Source: G964020105 sp964020105 (lineage in GTDB: Bacteria > Pseudomonadota > Alphaproteobacteria > WRAU01 > Hepatincolaceae). Taken from it: a stretch of DNA of 64,000 bases. Below the pieces are notes generated by a model. It saw nothing but the letters and a program-made list of their open reading frames with translations. It was not told the origin of the DNA and did not search any database. Below, in pieces: positions 9,208-18,067 of this stretch. The translations under genes were made by a program, and so were the position numbers. The first letter of the stretch is position 1. The number at the start of each line of letters is the position of its first letter. The stretch is taken from assembly GCA_964020105.1 (NCBI GenBank), contig OZ026535.1:1054001-1118000 (forward strand). Direction: 5' to 3'.

Positions 9208-9513
9208 TTACTTTTTCACTTTCCCAACTACTGGTAAATTAGCTAACACTTCTTTTTTATGTGGTGCACTGTTAACTGCAACACTACCATCAGTACCAGC
9301 TTGTAGTTTACCTTGTGTTGGCAAATGCACACCATCTTTCCAATTAGTAGCATTAGTAACGTCATAAATAGTACCATCAATAGCAATATATGCTGGCTTA
9401 CCATTTTTACCATTAAATTCTGCTAGTTCTTTCATAGTTAAATCCTTAGCAGACAACACTCCCACGTTTGCTGACAATAATATTGCCAACATAAACACTA
9501 ATTTTCTCATCAT
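9208..9513 (-). CDS. Secreted cytochrome b5-like heme/steroid-binding protein, paralog 2
   Basis: A 101-residue exported protein with a signal peptide (MMRKLVFMLAILLSANVGVLSA) and a cytochrome-b5-like domain: MKELAEFNGKNGKPAY, GTIYDVTNATNWKDG, and both candidate axial His residues (GVHLP and APHKKE). It is close to paralog 1 in order of motifs but keeps the second His. GAGG lies 5 nt before the ATG. A tandem duplication with one diverged copy is the simplest reading. A periplasmic redox or heme-handling role is inference. Confidence 0.82.
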   Translation of the reverse strand: MMRKLVFMLAILLSANVGVLSAKDLTMKELAEFNGKNGKPAYIAIDGTIYDVTNATNWKDGVHLPTQGKLQAGTDGSVAVNSAPHKKEVLANLPVVGKVKK

Positions 9514-9654
9514 ATATCCTCATAAACATTATTAATTATAAAGACAGAATCTAGCAACTTTATGTGGTGACTAGACCCTATCCAGGATGAATACTATATT
9601 TATTCCTATAAAAAACAACTATATAAAAAAATCGAGCAATAAAATACCACCCTG

Positions 9655-9680
9655 ATTATATTAATAATTATTAATATAAT
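9655..9680. promoter_or_regulatory. Perfect 26-bp AT palindrome upstream of the cystine symporter
   Basis: The arms ATTATATTAAT and ATTAATATAAT flank a central AATT, so the whole 26 bp is self-complementary. It lies about 90 bp before the tcyP start. The position suits an operator. AT-only palindromes also arise by chance in such DNA, so this is a weak call. Confidence 0.35.
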
Positions 9681-9771
9681 TGTGTTTTATTTATAAAAAT
9701 GCTATGAATGAGTTATAAGATTATATCTATCTTTTAGATCGTTTAAGTAATTTCAAAGAGAGAAAAGTATT

Positions 9772-11160
9772 ATGTTTGCTATAAATCTAATAATTTTAAT
9801 TGCTTCTTTAGCAGTGTTATATGTTTTACAAAGAACATTCGTATCTTTTAATAAGAGAGTCTTAACTGCGATAGTTCTTGGTGGTTTAGTTGGTATTTTT
9901 GTGTATTATACCTCAGATAGCACTACAGCTAAAAAAACTCTTGATGTATACAATATTTTTGGTGTTGGCTACGTTAGATTTTTACAGATGGTTGTGTATC
10001 CTATAGTATCTGTGGCAGTTCTCTACGCCATGACCAAGATAGGAGATAAACAGAAAATCGGCAAACCAATTGCTATCATAATACTAACCTTGATGATAAC
10101 AACAGCAATTGCATCAGCTTTAGCTATTGTTTTAACTTTAGGTTTTGATTTAAATATGAACTCTTTAACTCTGAATATGTCTTCACAAACTGTTGCTAGC
10201 ATAGAAAATTTAACCAGCAGACAAGAATCATTATTAAATAAGCCTTTCTACAATATATTCACAGATTTCATAAGTACTAATCCTTTTGCTGACTTAACAG
10301 GAGCAAGACCAAACTCACTTGCTTCTCTAGTTATTTTCTTCATGATGCTTGGAGTGGCCTATCTTGGAATTATGAAAAAAAATCCTGAAATAGCTACAAA
10401 ATTTAAAGGTGGTGTAGAGGTACTATATACACTGATAATGAGATTAGTAGTGCTGATACTGCGTTTAACTCCTTATGGTATATTTGCTTTATTTTTTAGA
10501 ATCACTTTAACTAGCTCATATGAAGATATAATAAACTTAGCTAACTTCATTGGTGTAAGTTATTTAGCTATTGGAGTAATGTTTATAATTCATCTATTAA
10601 TTATTGCTTCTAGTGGACTTAGTATTATAACTTATATTAAAAAAATCACGTCCTTATTGCTTTTTGGCTTTATTTCAAGATCTTCAGCTTCAGCAATACC
10701 TCTCAATATAAATACACAAACAAAATCCTTAGGTGTGTCAGAAAGCATAGCAACAACTGGAGCTTCTTTTGGAGCAATCATGGGACAAAATGGTTGTGCT
10801 GGTATTTATCCTGCTATGTTGGCTGTACTTTTAGCTCCTACTGTTGGAATTGACCCCACCTCTATAAGTTTTATATTAACTTTGATATTAATAGTTACTG
10901 TAAATTCCTTTGGAATTGCTGGAGTTGGAGGTGGAGCAACTTTTGCAGCTATTGCTGTTCTATCAGCCTTTAATATGCCCTTAGGTTTAGTAGCTCTACT
11001 GGTTGGGATTGAACCTATAATTGATATGGCGAGAACTATGCTAAATATTAATGGTTCTGTTGTTGCCTCACTTGTTTCTGCAAAAGCTACTGGTAATCTT
11101 GATAAAAAAATGTTTGATGACATGAGTAATATCAAAGCAAATGATGCAACTGAGTTATAA
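9772..11160 (+). CDS. tcyP: L-cystine:cation symporter, TcyP type
   Basis: An inner-membrane sodium/proton-coupled symporter of the DAACS family, closest by eye to TcyP (YdjN) in order of motifs and in length (462 residues). I see NPFADLTGA, the substrate-site segment FISRSSASAIPLN, GATIGQNGCAG-like GAIMGQNGCAG, and AGVGGGATFAA near the C-terminus. There are at least eight hydrophobic segments. The likely substrate is cystine. The flavoprotein gene that follows by 5 nt (CoA-disulfide-reductase type) fits a thiol-redox role. The ribosome site is AGAGAG 10 nt before the ATG. Confidence 0.88.
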   Translation: MFAINLIILIASLAVLYVLQRTFVSFNKRVLTAIVLGGLVGIFVYYTSDSTTAKKTLDVYNIFGVGYVRFLQMVVYPIVSVAVLYAMTKIGDKQKIGKPIAIIILTLMITTAIASALAIVLTLGFDLNMNSLTLNMSSQTVASIENLTSRQESLLNKPFYNIFTDFISTNPFADLTGARPNSLASLVIFFMMLGVAYLGIMKKNPEIATKFKGGVEVLYTLIMRLVVLILRLTPYGIFALFFRITLTSSYEDIINLANFIGVSYLAIGVMFIIHLLIIASSGLSIITYIKKITSLLLFGFISRSSASAIPLNINTQTKSLGVSESIATTGASFGAIMGQNGCAGIYPAMLAVLLAPTVGIDPTSISFILTLILIVTVNSFGIAGVGGGATFAAIAVLSAFNMPLGLVALLVGIEPIIDMARTMLNINGSVVASLVSAKATGNLDKKMFDDMSNIKANDATEL

Positions 11161-11165
11161 AATAA

Positions 11166-12518
11166 GTGAAAGTCATAATAATTGGAGGACAGGCTGCAGG
11201 TATGACTGTAGCTACTAGATTGAAAAGAAATAATCCCTCTGCTGAGGTGATAGTTTATGAAAAAGAGTCTTATGTATCTTTTGGTGCTTGTGGATTGCCT
11301 TATTATGTTGGTGATTTTTTTCATAATCCAGATAATATGTTTGCAAAAAGCAAAGAGGATTTGGAAAAAAGTAGATTAAAGATATTCACTAATCATGAAG
11401 TTATAGCAATAGATGCTAATGATAAAAGCATTGCAGTTATTAATAAAGCAACAAAAATAAGTAGTACTGAAATTTATGACAAATTAATAGTATGCAGTGG
11501 AGCTAGCGCTAGGGATCTTAGTGAATGTAATGGTCAAAATATATTTACATTGCAAAAATTGACAGATGCACAGACCATTAAGGATTTGGTTAAAATATCA
11601 AAAATCAAAGATGTTGTCATAGTAGGAGCTGGTTATATTGGTTTAGAACTTTTAGAAGCATTTGCTGAATACCCTATTAGAATTACTATCATGGATGTTA
11701 AAAAATCTTTATCTGATAATCTTATGGATAAAGATTTTGAGGATGTTTTACAACATGAAATAAAAAAGCATAATATTAATTTATTATTAGAAACTTCTGT
11801 TTTATCTATCAAAAGTGCAAGTAACAATGAAGTGGTCATTAATTATACTAAAGATAATAAGTCTTTCACTATTACTACTAATTTAGTGATTCTAGCTAAG
11901 GGATTTATTCCAAACACATCATTTTTAGATAATAAAATATTTAAAAAGCTAGAAAATGGTGCTTTATTGGTAAATCAGGTTGGTGAGACATCTGTAGAGG
12001 ATATTTATGCTTTAGGTGATTGTGCTAGTATTTATCATAAGATATTAAAAAAGGATTTATTTATTCCCCTAGCTACCATAGCTAATAAAATGGGCAGAGT
12101 TGTGGCAGATAGTATAGTTGGTAAAAACAACTGTTTCAAGGGTACAATTGGCTCGTCGATGTTAAAGATACTTGATTTAGAAGTAGCAAAAACTGGTATT
12201 ACAGAGTATGAGGCTCAAAAATATAGCATTCCCTATAATGCAACCTTTGTAGAGGATTATAATCATACTAACTACTATCCGATGAATGCAAAACTATTTA
12301 TGAAAATACTAACAAATCCGGAAAATAATCAAATAATCGGAGCTCAGATAGTTGGAAAACATAGTGGTTGCCTTAGGATTCACGCTTTATCTGTAGCAGT
12401 TGAAAAAGGTTTAACTGCAGAAGAGCTAGGTATGCTAGATTTTGCATATGCACCTCCTTTTACTAGAACTTGGGAAGCCTTAAATATACTTGGCAATGTT
12501 GCAACAAAAAAGAAGTAA
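11166..12518 (+). CDS. FAD-dependent CoA-disulfide reductase-like oxidoreductase
   Basis: A pyridine nucleotide-disulfide oxidoreductase of 450 residues. The FAD site is VIIGGQAAGMT near the N-terminus, the single redox cysteine lies in SFGACGLPYY (about residue 41), an NAD(P) site GAGYIGLELLEAF follows, and ALGDCA closes the second FAD region. The C-terminal dimerisation domain ends in YAPPFTRTWE. One cysteine instead of a CxxxxC pair marks the CoA-disulfide reductase/NADH oxidase/persulfide reductase group. It starts with GTG 5 nt after tcyP, so imported cystine and disulfide reduction are probably made together. Confidence 0.85.
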   Translation: MKVIIIGGQAAGMTVATRLKRNNPSAEVIVYEKESYVSFGACGLPYYVGDFFHNPDNMFAKSKEDLEKSRLKIFTNHEVIAIDANDKSIAVINKATKISSTEIYDKLIVCSGASARDLSECNGQNIFTLQKLTDAQTIKDLVKISKIKDVVIVGAGYIGLELLEAFAEYPIRITIMDVKKSLSDNLMDKDFEDVLQHEIKKHNINLLLETSVLSIKSASNNEVVINYTKDNKSFTITTNLVILAKGFIPNTSFLDNKIFKKLENGALLVNQVGETSVEDIYALGDCASIYHKILKKDLFIPLATIANKMGRVVADSIVGKNNCFKGTIGSSMLKILDLEVAKTGITEYEAQKYSIPYNATFVEDYNHTNYYPMNAKLFMKILTNPENNQIIGAQIVGKHSGCLRIHALSVAVEKGLTAEELGMLDFAYAPPFTRTWEALNILGNVATKKK

Positions 12519-12539
12519 TAATTTATTCGAAGTATCAAA

Positions 12540-13223
12540 TTATTTACCGAAATAATCGAAGTCTAATCTTATTCCTAAGAAATAAGCATTCTGATTTTTA
12601 TGTAACTGTTTAAATACTGTATTGTTTATATTTAGTTTTTTTCCTTCAAAATATAAAATCACCGCTCCGTTATCCCCATATTCACTTAGTCTGAATCCTA
12701 TCCCTGCTCCTATACTGCTACCATAAGACATCGTAAATTTTTCAACTTCAAGTTTAGGATCAACAAACCCAATTTTATATAGTGAATATATTCCGTAATT
12801 CACATAGAATGTTAACAATTCATATTTTAAAAGATAATATTCTAGTAATATTTGATAATTTGTGTATTTAGTTACGGTGAATACATTTAAATCTTGTATA
12901 TACTTATCCTTATTATAAAGAGTAAATTCACCTTTGAGTGCTATTTTTTTTAGAAAATTGTCTAAATTACTAAAAGGAAATATACTGAGTGCAAAATTAG
13001 TTGTTGCACCATCTTGCAAGATAATATAATTACTTTCATCAGTAAAACTTAATTTACCACTGCTTACTGCAAAACTTAAATCAGCAGTACTATCAACATC
13101 TTTTATTTTTACATCACTTTTTGATACTCCCTCTAGTATTTCTGCCTGTATGCTTTTTAGCATACTACAACTGATAACTATTATATATGTAGTTACGAAT
13201 AAATATTTTAAAATTATTGCCAT
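12540..13223 (-). CDS. Exported protein of unknown function, beta-barrel-like C-terminus
   Basis: About 227 residues if it starts at the ATG at 13223, which has AGG 5 nt upstream. A GTG 13 codons earlier is in frame but lies almost on top of a TATAAT box. The N-terminus is a signal peptide (FVTTYIIVISCSMLKSIQA). The second half alternates polar and apolar residues and ends GIRLDFDYFGK, as in outer-membrane barrels. I do not recognise the family. It converges with the flavoprotein gene, with only 21 nt between them. Confidence 0.6.
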   Translation of the reverse strand: MAIILKYLFVTTYIIVISCSMLKSIQAEILEGVSKSDVKIKDVDSTADLSFAVSSGKLSFTDESNYIILQDGATTNFALSIFPFSNLDNFLKKIALKGEFTLYNKDKYIQDLNVFTVTKYTNYQILLEYYLLKYELLTFYVNYGIYSLYKIGFVDPKLEVEKFTMSYGSSIGAGIGFRLSEYGDNGAVILYFEGKKLNINNTVFKQLHKNQNAYFLGIRLDFDYFGK

Positions 13224-13360
13224 AATACCTACTTTAAGTATTCCATTTGTTACGTAAATCACAAATTATATTGTATTTTAAGTATATTAACGGCTAAAAA
13301 TCTCAAATTAAATTGTTTAGATGATAAAAGTAGAGTAGATATTTGAGATAAATAGAGAGT

Positions 13361-13391
13361 AAGTATAATTATTCTTAGAATAATTATACTT
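13361..13391. repeat. Perfect 31-nt palindrome
   Basis: Arms of 15 nt (AAGTATAATTATTCT and its exact complement) around one central T. It lies in a gap of about 290 bp between the barrel-like gene and the MBL-fold gene. It could be an operator or a stem-loop in a short plus-strand transcript. No T run follows closely, so it is not a typical terminator. Confidence 0.6.
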
Positions 13392-13434
13392 GTCAAGTTT
13401 TAATTTAAAAAATATACACATAAGGGAGAAGTTA

Positions 13435-13557
13435 ATGCAAAATAATAGATATGTAAGCCATCATAATATCATAGTAAAGAGCCTGACAAAAGCCAGGCTC
13501 TTTAAGATAATTAACATAGGGTATAAGCTATTGGAAGAAATATTGCTTTCTATTTAG
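13435..13557 (+). CDS. Possible 40-residue small protein
   Basis: A short reading frame, ATG at 13435, with an unusually good GGGAG 6 nt upstream. The product begins MQNNRYVSHHN and ends LLEEILLSI. Its last codons overlap the end of the MBL gene on the other strand, and a strong hairpin (13476-13503) lies inside it. The ribosome site is the only positive evidence. It may instead be a noncoding leader ending at that hairpin. Confidence 0.22.
   Translation: MQNNRYVSHHNIIVKSLTKARLFKIINIGYKLLEEILLSI
13476..13503 (-). terminator. Stem-loop, likely terminator of the MBL-fold gene
   Basis: A perfect 10-bp stem (AAAGAGCCTG with CAGGCTCTTT) and an 8-nt loop, 47 nt after the MBL stop on the minus strand. 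Only three T follow on either strand, so it may be a weak or bidirectional terminator. Confidence 0.5.
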
Positions 13558-14458
13558 AGTACCTTTGTTTAAATAAAATAGTCTGAAATTCAGCCAATAT
13601 GCCTTCATATTGTGGATATAAGCTATTCATTTCTTTAATATAATCTTCTGTTGATTTTGATTTATCAAACACTTTTTTAGCAACTTTTAAATAATCCATA
13701 CTAGTTTTCATACTATCACTAAAATTAACCATACCACTATGACCGGTAAAATCATATTTATACTCAGGAAGTTTTTTTTCCAAGGCCTCTAGAACTATCT
13801 TATAATCTTCAAAAGAATTAATAAATAAATGCTCTTTAAGAATAGTTATATCACCGCTAAACAATGCTTTATAATCTTTTAAGAATACAACAGCCCCATC
13901 ATCAATATGTGCCATAGGGTAAGATCCTACTTCATAAGCTATGCCATCAATTACAAAAGTTGGCTTTATGATATTTTTTGGAAGCTCAACTGCTGTTTGT
14001 ACATCGGTAACATTATGTACTTTCAATGCATCAACCACTGCTGACCATTTAAGATTTATATTTGTAATAGTATCGGATAGAGCATATGTTTGTAAATCTT
14101 TAAACACCGGTAATCCAAGATAATGATCTGGGTGTGAATGGGTTACTATCACTGCGGCAATCTTTTTTTTCAGCTTATTTGCATAATCACGTAATGCTTT
14201 TGCATCAGATAAATTATATTGCACGTCAATAATAACTAAATTATTCTTACTTTCTATAATATAAGAATGAACATTCAAAGACATTGGGGAAGCATAGCTA
14301 TGTACAGTTATAAAGTTATTTTTATCTGATTTATGATATATCTTGTTAATAGATATATTTCGTGATGGTGTTTTCTCTGCACTTATAGCATAAGAAAAAA
14401 AAGCTAAAAATACCACCACTATAGTTAAGATATTAGAACAAATACGTTTTATTAACAT
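13550..14458 (-). CDS. Exported MBL-fold metallo-hydrolase
   Basis: A 302-residue protein with a signal peptide (hydrophobic to about residue 27, ending SYAISA) and a metallo-beta-lactamase fold. The zinc motif HSHPDH is intact (about 106-111), later ligands are seen in the segment with GSYPMAHIDDG, in SGD and in FTGHSG, so the site should be active. It most resembles periplasmic hydrolases of unknown substrate; there is no reason to call it an antibiotic resistance enzyme. GGAG precedes the ATG by 9 nt. It stands alone. Confidence 0.82.
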   Translation of the reverse strand: MLIKRICSNILTIVVVFLAFFSYAISAEKTPSRNISINKIYHKSDKNNFITVHSYASPMSLNVHSYIIESKNNLVIIDVQYNLSDAKALRDYANKLKKKIAAVIVTHSHPDHYLGLPVFKDLQTYALSDTITNINLKWSAVVDALKVHNVTDVQTAVELPKNIIKPTFVIDGIAYEVGSYPMAHIDDGAVVFLKDYKALFSGDITILKEHLFINSFEDYKIVLEALEKKLPEYKYDFTGHSGMVNFSDSMKTSMDYLKVAKKVFDKSKSTEDYIKEMNSLYPQYEGILAEFQTILFKQRYSK

Positions 14459-14555
14459 TTTACCACTCCAGATTGTTAATTTTACAAAAATCTTGATTAT
14501 ATTATAGCTCTACGTTGAATATAATGCAAATTTAATTATATTTAAGAGATAAAAT

Positions 14556-15518
14556 TTACTTATGCATTCTTAAAAAATGCTGTGCTTGTATTGCAGCAAT
14601 ACAGCCACTTCCTGCTGAAGTTATAGCCTGTCTATAGATGCTATCTTGTACATCTCCTGCAGCAAATATTCCTTCAATAATGTTCCCAGAACGCAAAACT
14701 TTAGTATTATTAGTAATTAAATAATCTGCAGAATCTGTATCAAGATAACCCTCTAAAAATCCGGTATTAGGGGTATGCCCTATGGCAATAAACAATCCAT
14801 CAATCAAAAGTTGATCTTTGGTCAAAGTTTTATTATTTTCAATAATTAATGAACGTAAAGCTTTGATGGGATTTTGCTCACCCAAAACTTCTCTAATTTC
14901 ACTATCCCAAATTATTTCTATATTAGGTAAAGAAAATAATTTATCCTGTAATATTTTATCACCCCGTAACTGGTTTCTTCTATGAATAAGATATACTTTC
15001 TTAGCAATAGCTGATAAATAAATACTATCCTCAACCGCAGTATTACCACCACCAACAACCGCAACTGTTTTATTTTTAAAGAAAAATCCATCACAGGTTG
15101 CACAAGCAGAAACACCAAATCCTAAAAAATCGTCTTCCCCTTTTACTCCTAGGTATTTAGCAGTTGATCCTGTTGCAATAATAACTGCCTTCGCCTTATA
15201 AACAGAGGTTTCGCCATATAATATCCTAAAACTTTGTGTAAAATCTACTGATTTAACAAAATCAAAAATCATATCAACCCCCAAAGATTTAGCATGCTCT
15301 TCCATTCTTAACATTAATTCAGAACCTAATATGCTTTGAAATCCTGGGAAATTTTCTACCTCATGCGTCTGAGTAAGCTGCCCTCCAGGTTGCAATCCTT
15401 GTATCACTAAGGGATTATAACCCCCTCTTTTAAGATATATTGCAGCAGTATACCCAGCTGGTCCAGAACCAATAATTATAACCTCATGAATGCTTTCTTT
15501 AGACACAATAACTCCCAT
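14556..15518 (-). CDS. trxB: Thioredoxin-disulfide reductase
   Basis: An NADPH:thioredoxin reductase, a dimeric flavoenzyme of 320 residues. The FAD site is IIIGSGPAGYTAA, the redox-active disulfide is SACATCDG (Cys pair CATC), the NADPH site is VVGGGNTAVEDS, and GIFAAGDV closes the FAD domain. An in-frame GTG at residue 5 has GGGAG 5 nt upstream and is probably the real start (15506). An Lrp/AsnC gene lies directly upstream on the same strand, a pairing common in alphaproteobacteria. Confidence 0.96.
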   Translation of the reverse strand: MGVIVSKESIHEVIIIGSGPAGYTAAIYLKRGGYNPLVIQGLQPGGQLTQTHEVENFPGFQSILGSELMLRMEEHAKSLGVDMIFDFVKSVDFTQSFRILYGETSVYKAKAVIIATGSTAKYLGVKGEDDFLGFGVSACATCDGFFFKNKTVAVVGGGNTAVEDSIYLSAIAKKVYLIHRRNQLRGDKILQDKLFSLPNIEIIWDSEIREVLGEQNPIKALRSLIIENNKTLTKDQLLIDGLFIAIGHTPNTGFLEGYLDTDSADYLITNNTKVLRSGNIIEGIFAAGDVQDSIYRQAITSAGSGCIAAIQAQHFLRMHK

Positions 15519-15576
15519 ATATATAAACCAAGCTACGATTATAGCATATTTAAAAATAAAGAACTAACTCTTGTAA

Positions 15577-16068
15577 TTAACTTTTATAATCTTCAGTTAT
15601 ATCAAAGCCGTGCTCTTTTTTAACAGTTCTGAAAATAGTTGTTGTCCTGATTTTTTTTATAAATGGGACTTTAGCTATCTTAGTATTCACAACATGCTTA
15701 TAGTGATACCAATCCTTAACTACCATCTTAATTAAATAATCTGTTTCAACAGAGAGAGCATATATCTCTCGTATTACAGAGATGTTTGCTAACTCCTCTT
15801 CAAACTTGTCCCTTTCAGCTTCATTGGCTATTTCAATTGAAATTGACGCAAAAATAGTTGAAGTGTATCCAAAAAGTTTTTCATCAACATCAGCATAATA
15901 GCCCTTAATAATGCCATGAGTATTAAGACTTTTCAGCCTCCTTAAACAAGGTGAAGGAGAAATTCCTACCTTCTCAGATAACTCTATATTAGAAATTCTA
16001 CCCTCATTTTGTAAAATTTTTATTATCCCAATATCAACGTCATCTAACTTAAAAATCTTTTTTGCCAT
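15577..16068 (-). CDS. Lrp/AsnC-family transcriptional regulator
   Basis: A 163-residue DNA-binding regulator. The N-terminal winged helix-turn-helix is LSEKVGISPSPCLRRLK (about 29-45), and the C-terminal half is the ligand-binding RAM domain (SVETDYLIKMVV). Such proteins usually sense an amino acid and act as octamers. With threonine, proline and cystine pathways in the same window a role in amino-acid use is plausible, but no target site can be assigned from sequence. Confidence 0.92.
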   Translation of the reverse strand: MAKKIFKLDDVDIGIIKILQNEGRISNIELSEKVGISPSPCLRRLKSLNTHGIIKGYYADVDEKLFGYTSTIFASISIEIANEAERDKFEEELANISVIREIYALSVETDYLIKMVVKDWYHYKHVVNTKIAKVPFIKKIRTTTIFRTVKKEHGFDITEDYKS

Positions 16069-16168
16069 AAATTCTACTTTAACCCTAAATAATAACTATA
16101 AAACACTATATGACTAAGATCAAATTTCACTAGGCAACATATGACTATCACATAAATATTCATAGCCA

Positions 16169-16582
16169 CTAACTATAGTTTTTCACTCCCACTGAGTTTA
16201 TTACTTCTTTATAATTATCAATCTCCCGAGTATAATAGTTTGTAATATGAATATCAGTAGTATGCCCTATAATTTCCTCATATTTTTTAATCTGTTCTTG
16301 TAAAGAATTAGTATTAAAATCATCTAAATTTATTATTGATCCTTCGGTAATTACAATGAGATCCTGATTATCAAGCTTAAATCGACCATTAAAAATGAAA
16401 TAGCGTGCAGAAACCCTATTATTATTAAACAAATATATTATTCCAGGCTTAAGCAAATAAACATATATCCTATCCCCAGAATTTATACCAATATCACCAA
16501 AATATCCTGGTAAAACAACCATATCAACTTCTTCTTTTAAAAGTTGTTTTTTATTTGATATTATCCTCAGATCTAAAACCAC
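16169..16582 (-). CDS. atpC: ATP synthase epsilon subunit
   Basis: The inhibitory, rotating small subunit of F1. The 137 residues contain the N-terminal beta sandwich (VVLPGYFGDIGI, matching the usual LPG-x-G-x-x-G motif) but the C-terminal helical part is quite diverged. A GTG start has AAGGA 7 nt upstream. The call leans on its place as the last gene of atpHAGDC as well as the motif. Confidence 0.85.
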   Translation of the reverse strand: MVLDLRIISNKKQLLKEEVDMVVLPGYFGDIGINSGDRIYVYLLKPGIIYLFNNNRVSARYFIFNGRFKLDNQDLIVITEGSIINLDDFNTNSLQEQIKKYEEIIGHTTDIHITNYYTREIDNYKEVINSVGVKNYS

Positions 16583-16609
16583 TATACCATCCTTAAAAAA
16601 ATCTATTTT

Positions 16610-18034
16610 CTATTTTAATTTTTTTGCCTTTTCCTTTACATCTGCAAGTGCACCAACTAAAAAGAATGCCTCCTCTGGAAGATCATCAACCTTACCATCA
16701 CAAATATCCTTAAACCCACTGATAGTATCTTCAATTGATACTAAAGTTCCCTTAATCCCACTAAATACTTCGGCAACATGGAAAGGTTGTGAGAAAAAAC
16801 GCTGAATTTTTCTAGCCCTCGCTACTGTTAGTTTATCTTCATCAGAGAGCTCATCCATTCCTAATATGGCAATAATATCTTGTAAATCTTTATATTTTTG
16901 CAAAATCTTCTGTACCCTTAAAGCAACATCATAGTGTTCTATACCAATAATTTTAGGATCTAAAATTCTTGAACTAGAAGACAAAGGATCTACAGCAGGA
17001 TAAATACCCATGGCTGCAATATCCCTAGATAAGACAGTAGTAGCGTCAAGATGAGTAAATGAAGTGGCCGGAGCAGGATCTGTTAAATCATCTGCCGGCA
17101 CATATATTGCCTGTACAGAAGTAATAGACCCTCTTATAGTTGAAGTGATTCTTTCTTGTAAAGCACCCATCTCACTGGCTAAAGTTGGCTGATAGCCAAC
17201 AGCAGAGGGGATACGACCTAAAAGAGCTGATACTTCTGATCCTGCTTGTGTAAACCTAAATATATTATCAATAAATAACAACACATCTTTACCTTCAACG
17301 TCTCTAAAATGCTCAGCAACACTTAATCCTGTGAATGCCACCCTAGCGCGAGCTCCAGGTGGTTCATTCATTTGACCAAAAATAAGTGCACAGCGAGAAT
17401 TTTCATAATCACCTCCTGCCTTGTTAACCCCTGAATCAATCATTTCATGATATAAATCATTACCCTCCCTAGTTCTTTCACCAACACCAGCAAAAACTGA
17501 ATACCCACTATAAGCCTTAGCTATATTATTTATCAACTCCATTATAATAACAGTTTTACCAACACCAGCTCCACCAAATAAACCTATTTTACCACCCTTA
17601 AGATATGGTAGCATCAAATCTATCACTTTTATTCCAGTATATAGAACCTCAGACTTTGTAGACTGATTAATGAATTCTGGAGCATGCTTATGTATAGGTT
17701 CTTTAAGCTCAGATTTTATTTCTCCCAATCCATCAACAGGATCACCTAATACGTTCATAATGCGCCCTAAAACACCTTTTCCAACAGGTACCATAATAGG
17801 TCCACAAGTATCAACAACCTCTAGCCCTCTTGTTAATCCTTCCGTGCTACTCATAGCTATAGTCCTAACCCTAGAATCTCCAAGATGTAACACAACCTCT
17901 AAAACCACCCTACGGTTAGGTGTCTGAACCTCTAAAGCGTTAGTAATACTAGGTAAATTAGATCCATCTAAGAAATCTACGTCAACAATAGCCCCCATTA
18001 TTTGAGCTACCCTACCATTTTTATTTTCTTTCAT
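16610..18034 (-). CDS. atpD: ATP synthase beta subunit
   Basis: The catalytic F1 subunit, 474 residues. The P-loop is GGAGVGKT, followed by GVGERTREGN and the Walker B region VLLFIDNIFRF; the ALLGRIPSAVGYQPTL box is intact. The ATG at 18034 has GGAG 6 nt upstream; an in-frame TTG four codons earlier overlaps that GGAG and is unlikely. It lies between atpG and atpC. Confidence 0.97.
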   Translation of the reverse strand: MKENKNGRVAQIMGAIVDVDFLDGSNLPSITNALEVQTPNRRVVLEVVLHLGDSRVRTIAMSSTEGLTRGLEVVDTCGPIMVPVGKGVLGRIMNVLGDPVDGLGEIKSELKEPIHKHAPEFINQSTKSEVLYTGIKVIDLMLPYLKGGKIGLFGGAGVGKTVIIMELINNIAKAYSGYSVFAGVGERTREGNDLYHEMIDSGVNKAGGDYENSRCALIFGQMNEPPGARARVAFTGLSVAEHFRDVEGKDVLLFIDNIFRFTQAGSEVSALLGRIPSAVGYQPTLASEMGALQERITSTIRGSITSVQAIYVPADDLTDPAPATSFTHLDATTVLSRDIAAMGIYPAVDPLSSSSRILDPKIIGIEHYDVALRVQKILQKYKDLQDIIAILGMDELSDEDKLTVARARKIQRFFSQPFHVAEVFSGIKGTLVSIEDTISGFKDICDGKVDDLPEEAFFLVGALADVKEKAKKLK

Positions 18035-18067
18035 ACAAAACTCCAATTAATTTCCTTATCTGGAATA

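Noticed and set aside
10806..11324. Open frame of 172 codons on the minus strand
   Set aside because: It lies antisense to tcyP and the flavoprotein, both of which have clear motifs. Its sequence has no domain and no ribosome site.
13550..14458. Beta-lactamase
   Set aside because: It has the metallo-beta-lactamase fold motif, but that superfamily is broad and nothing here points to antibiotics as substrate.
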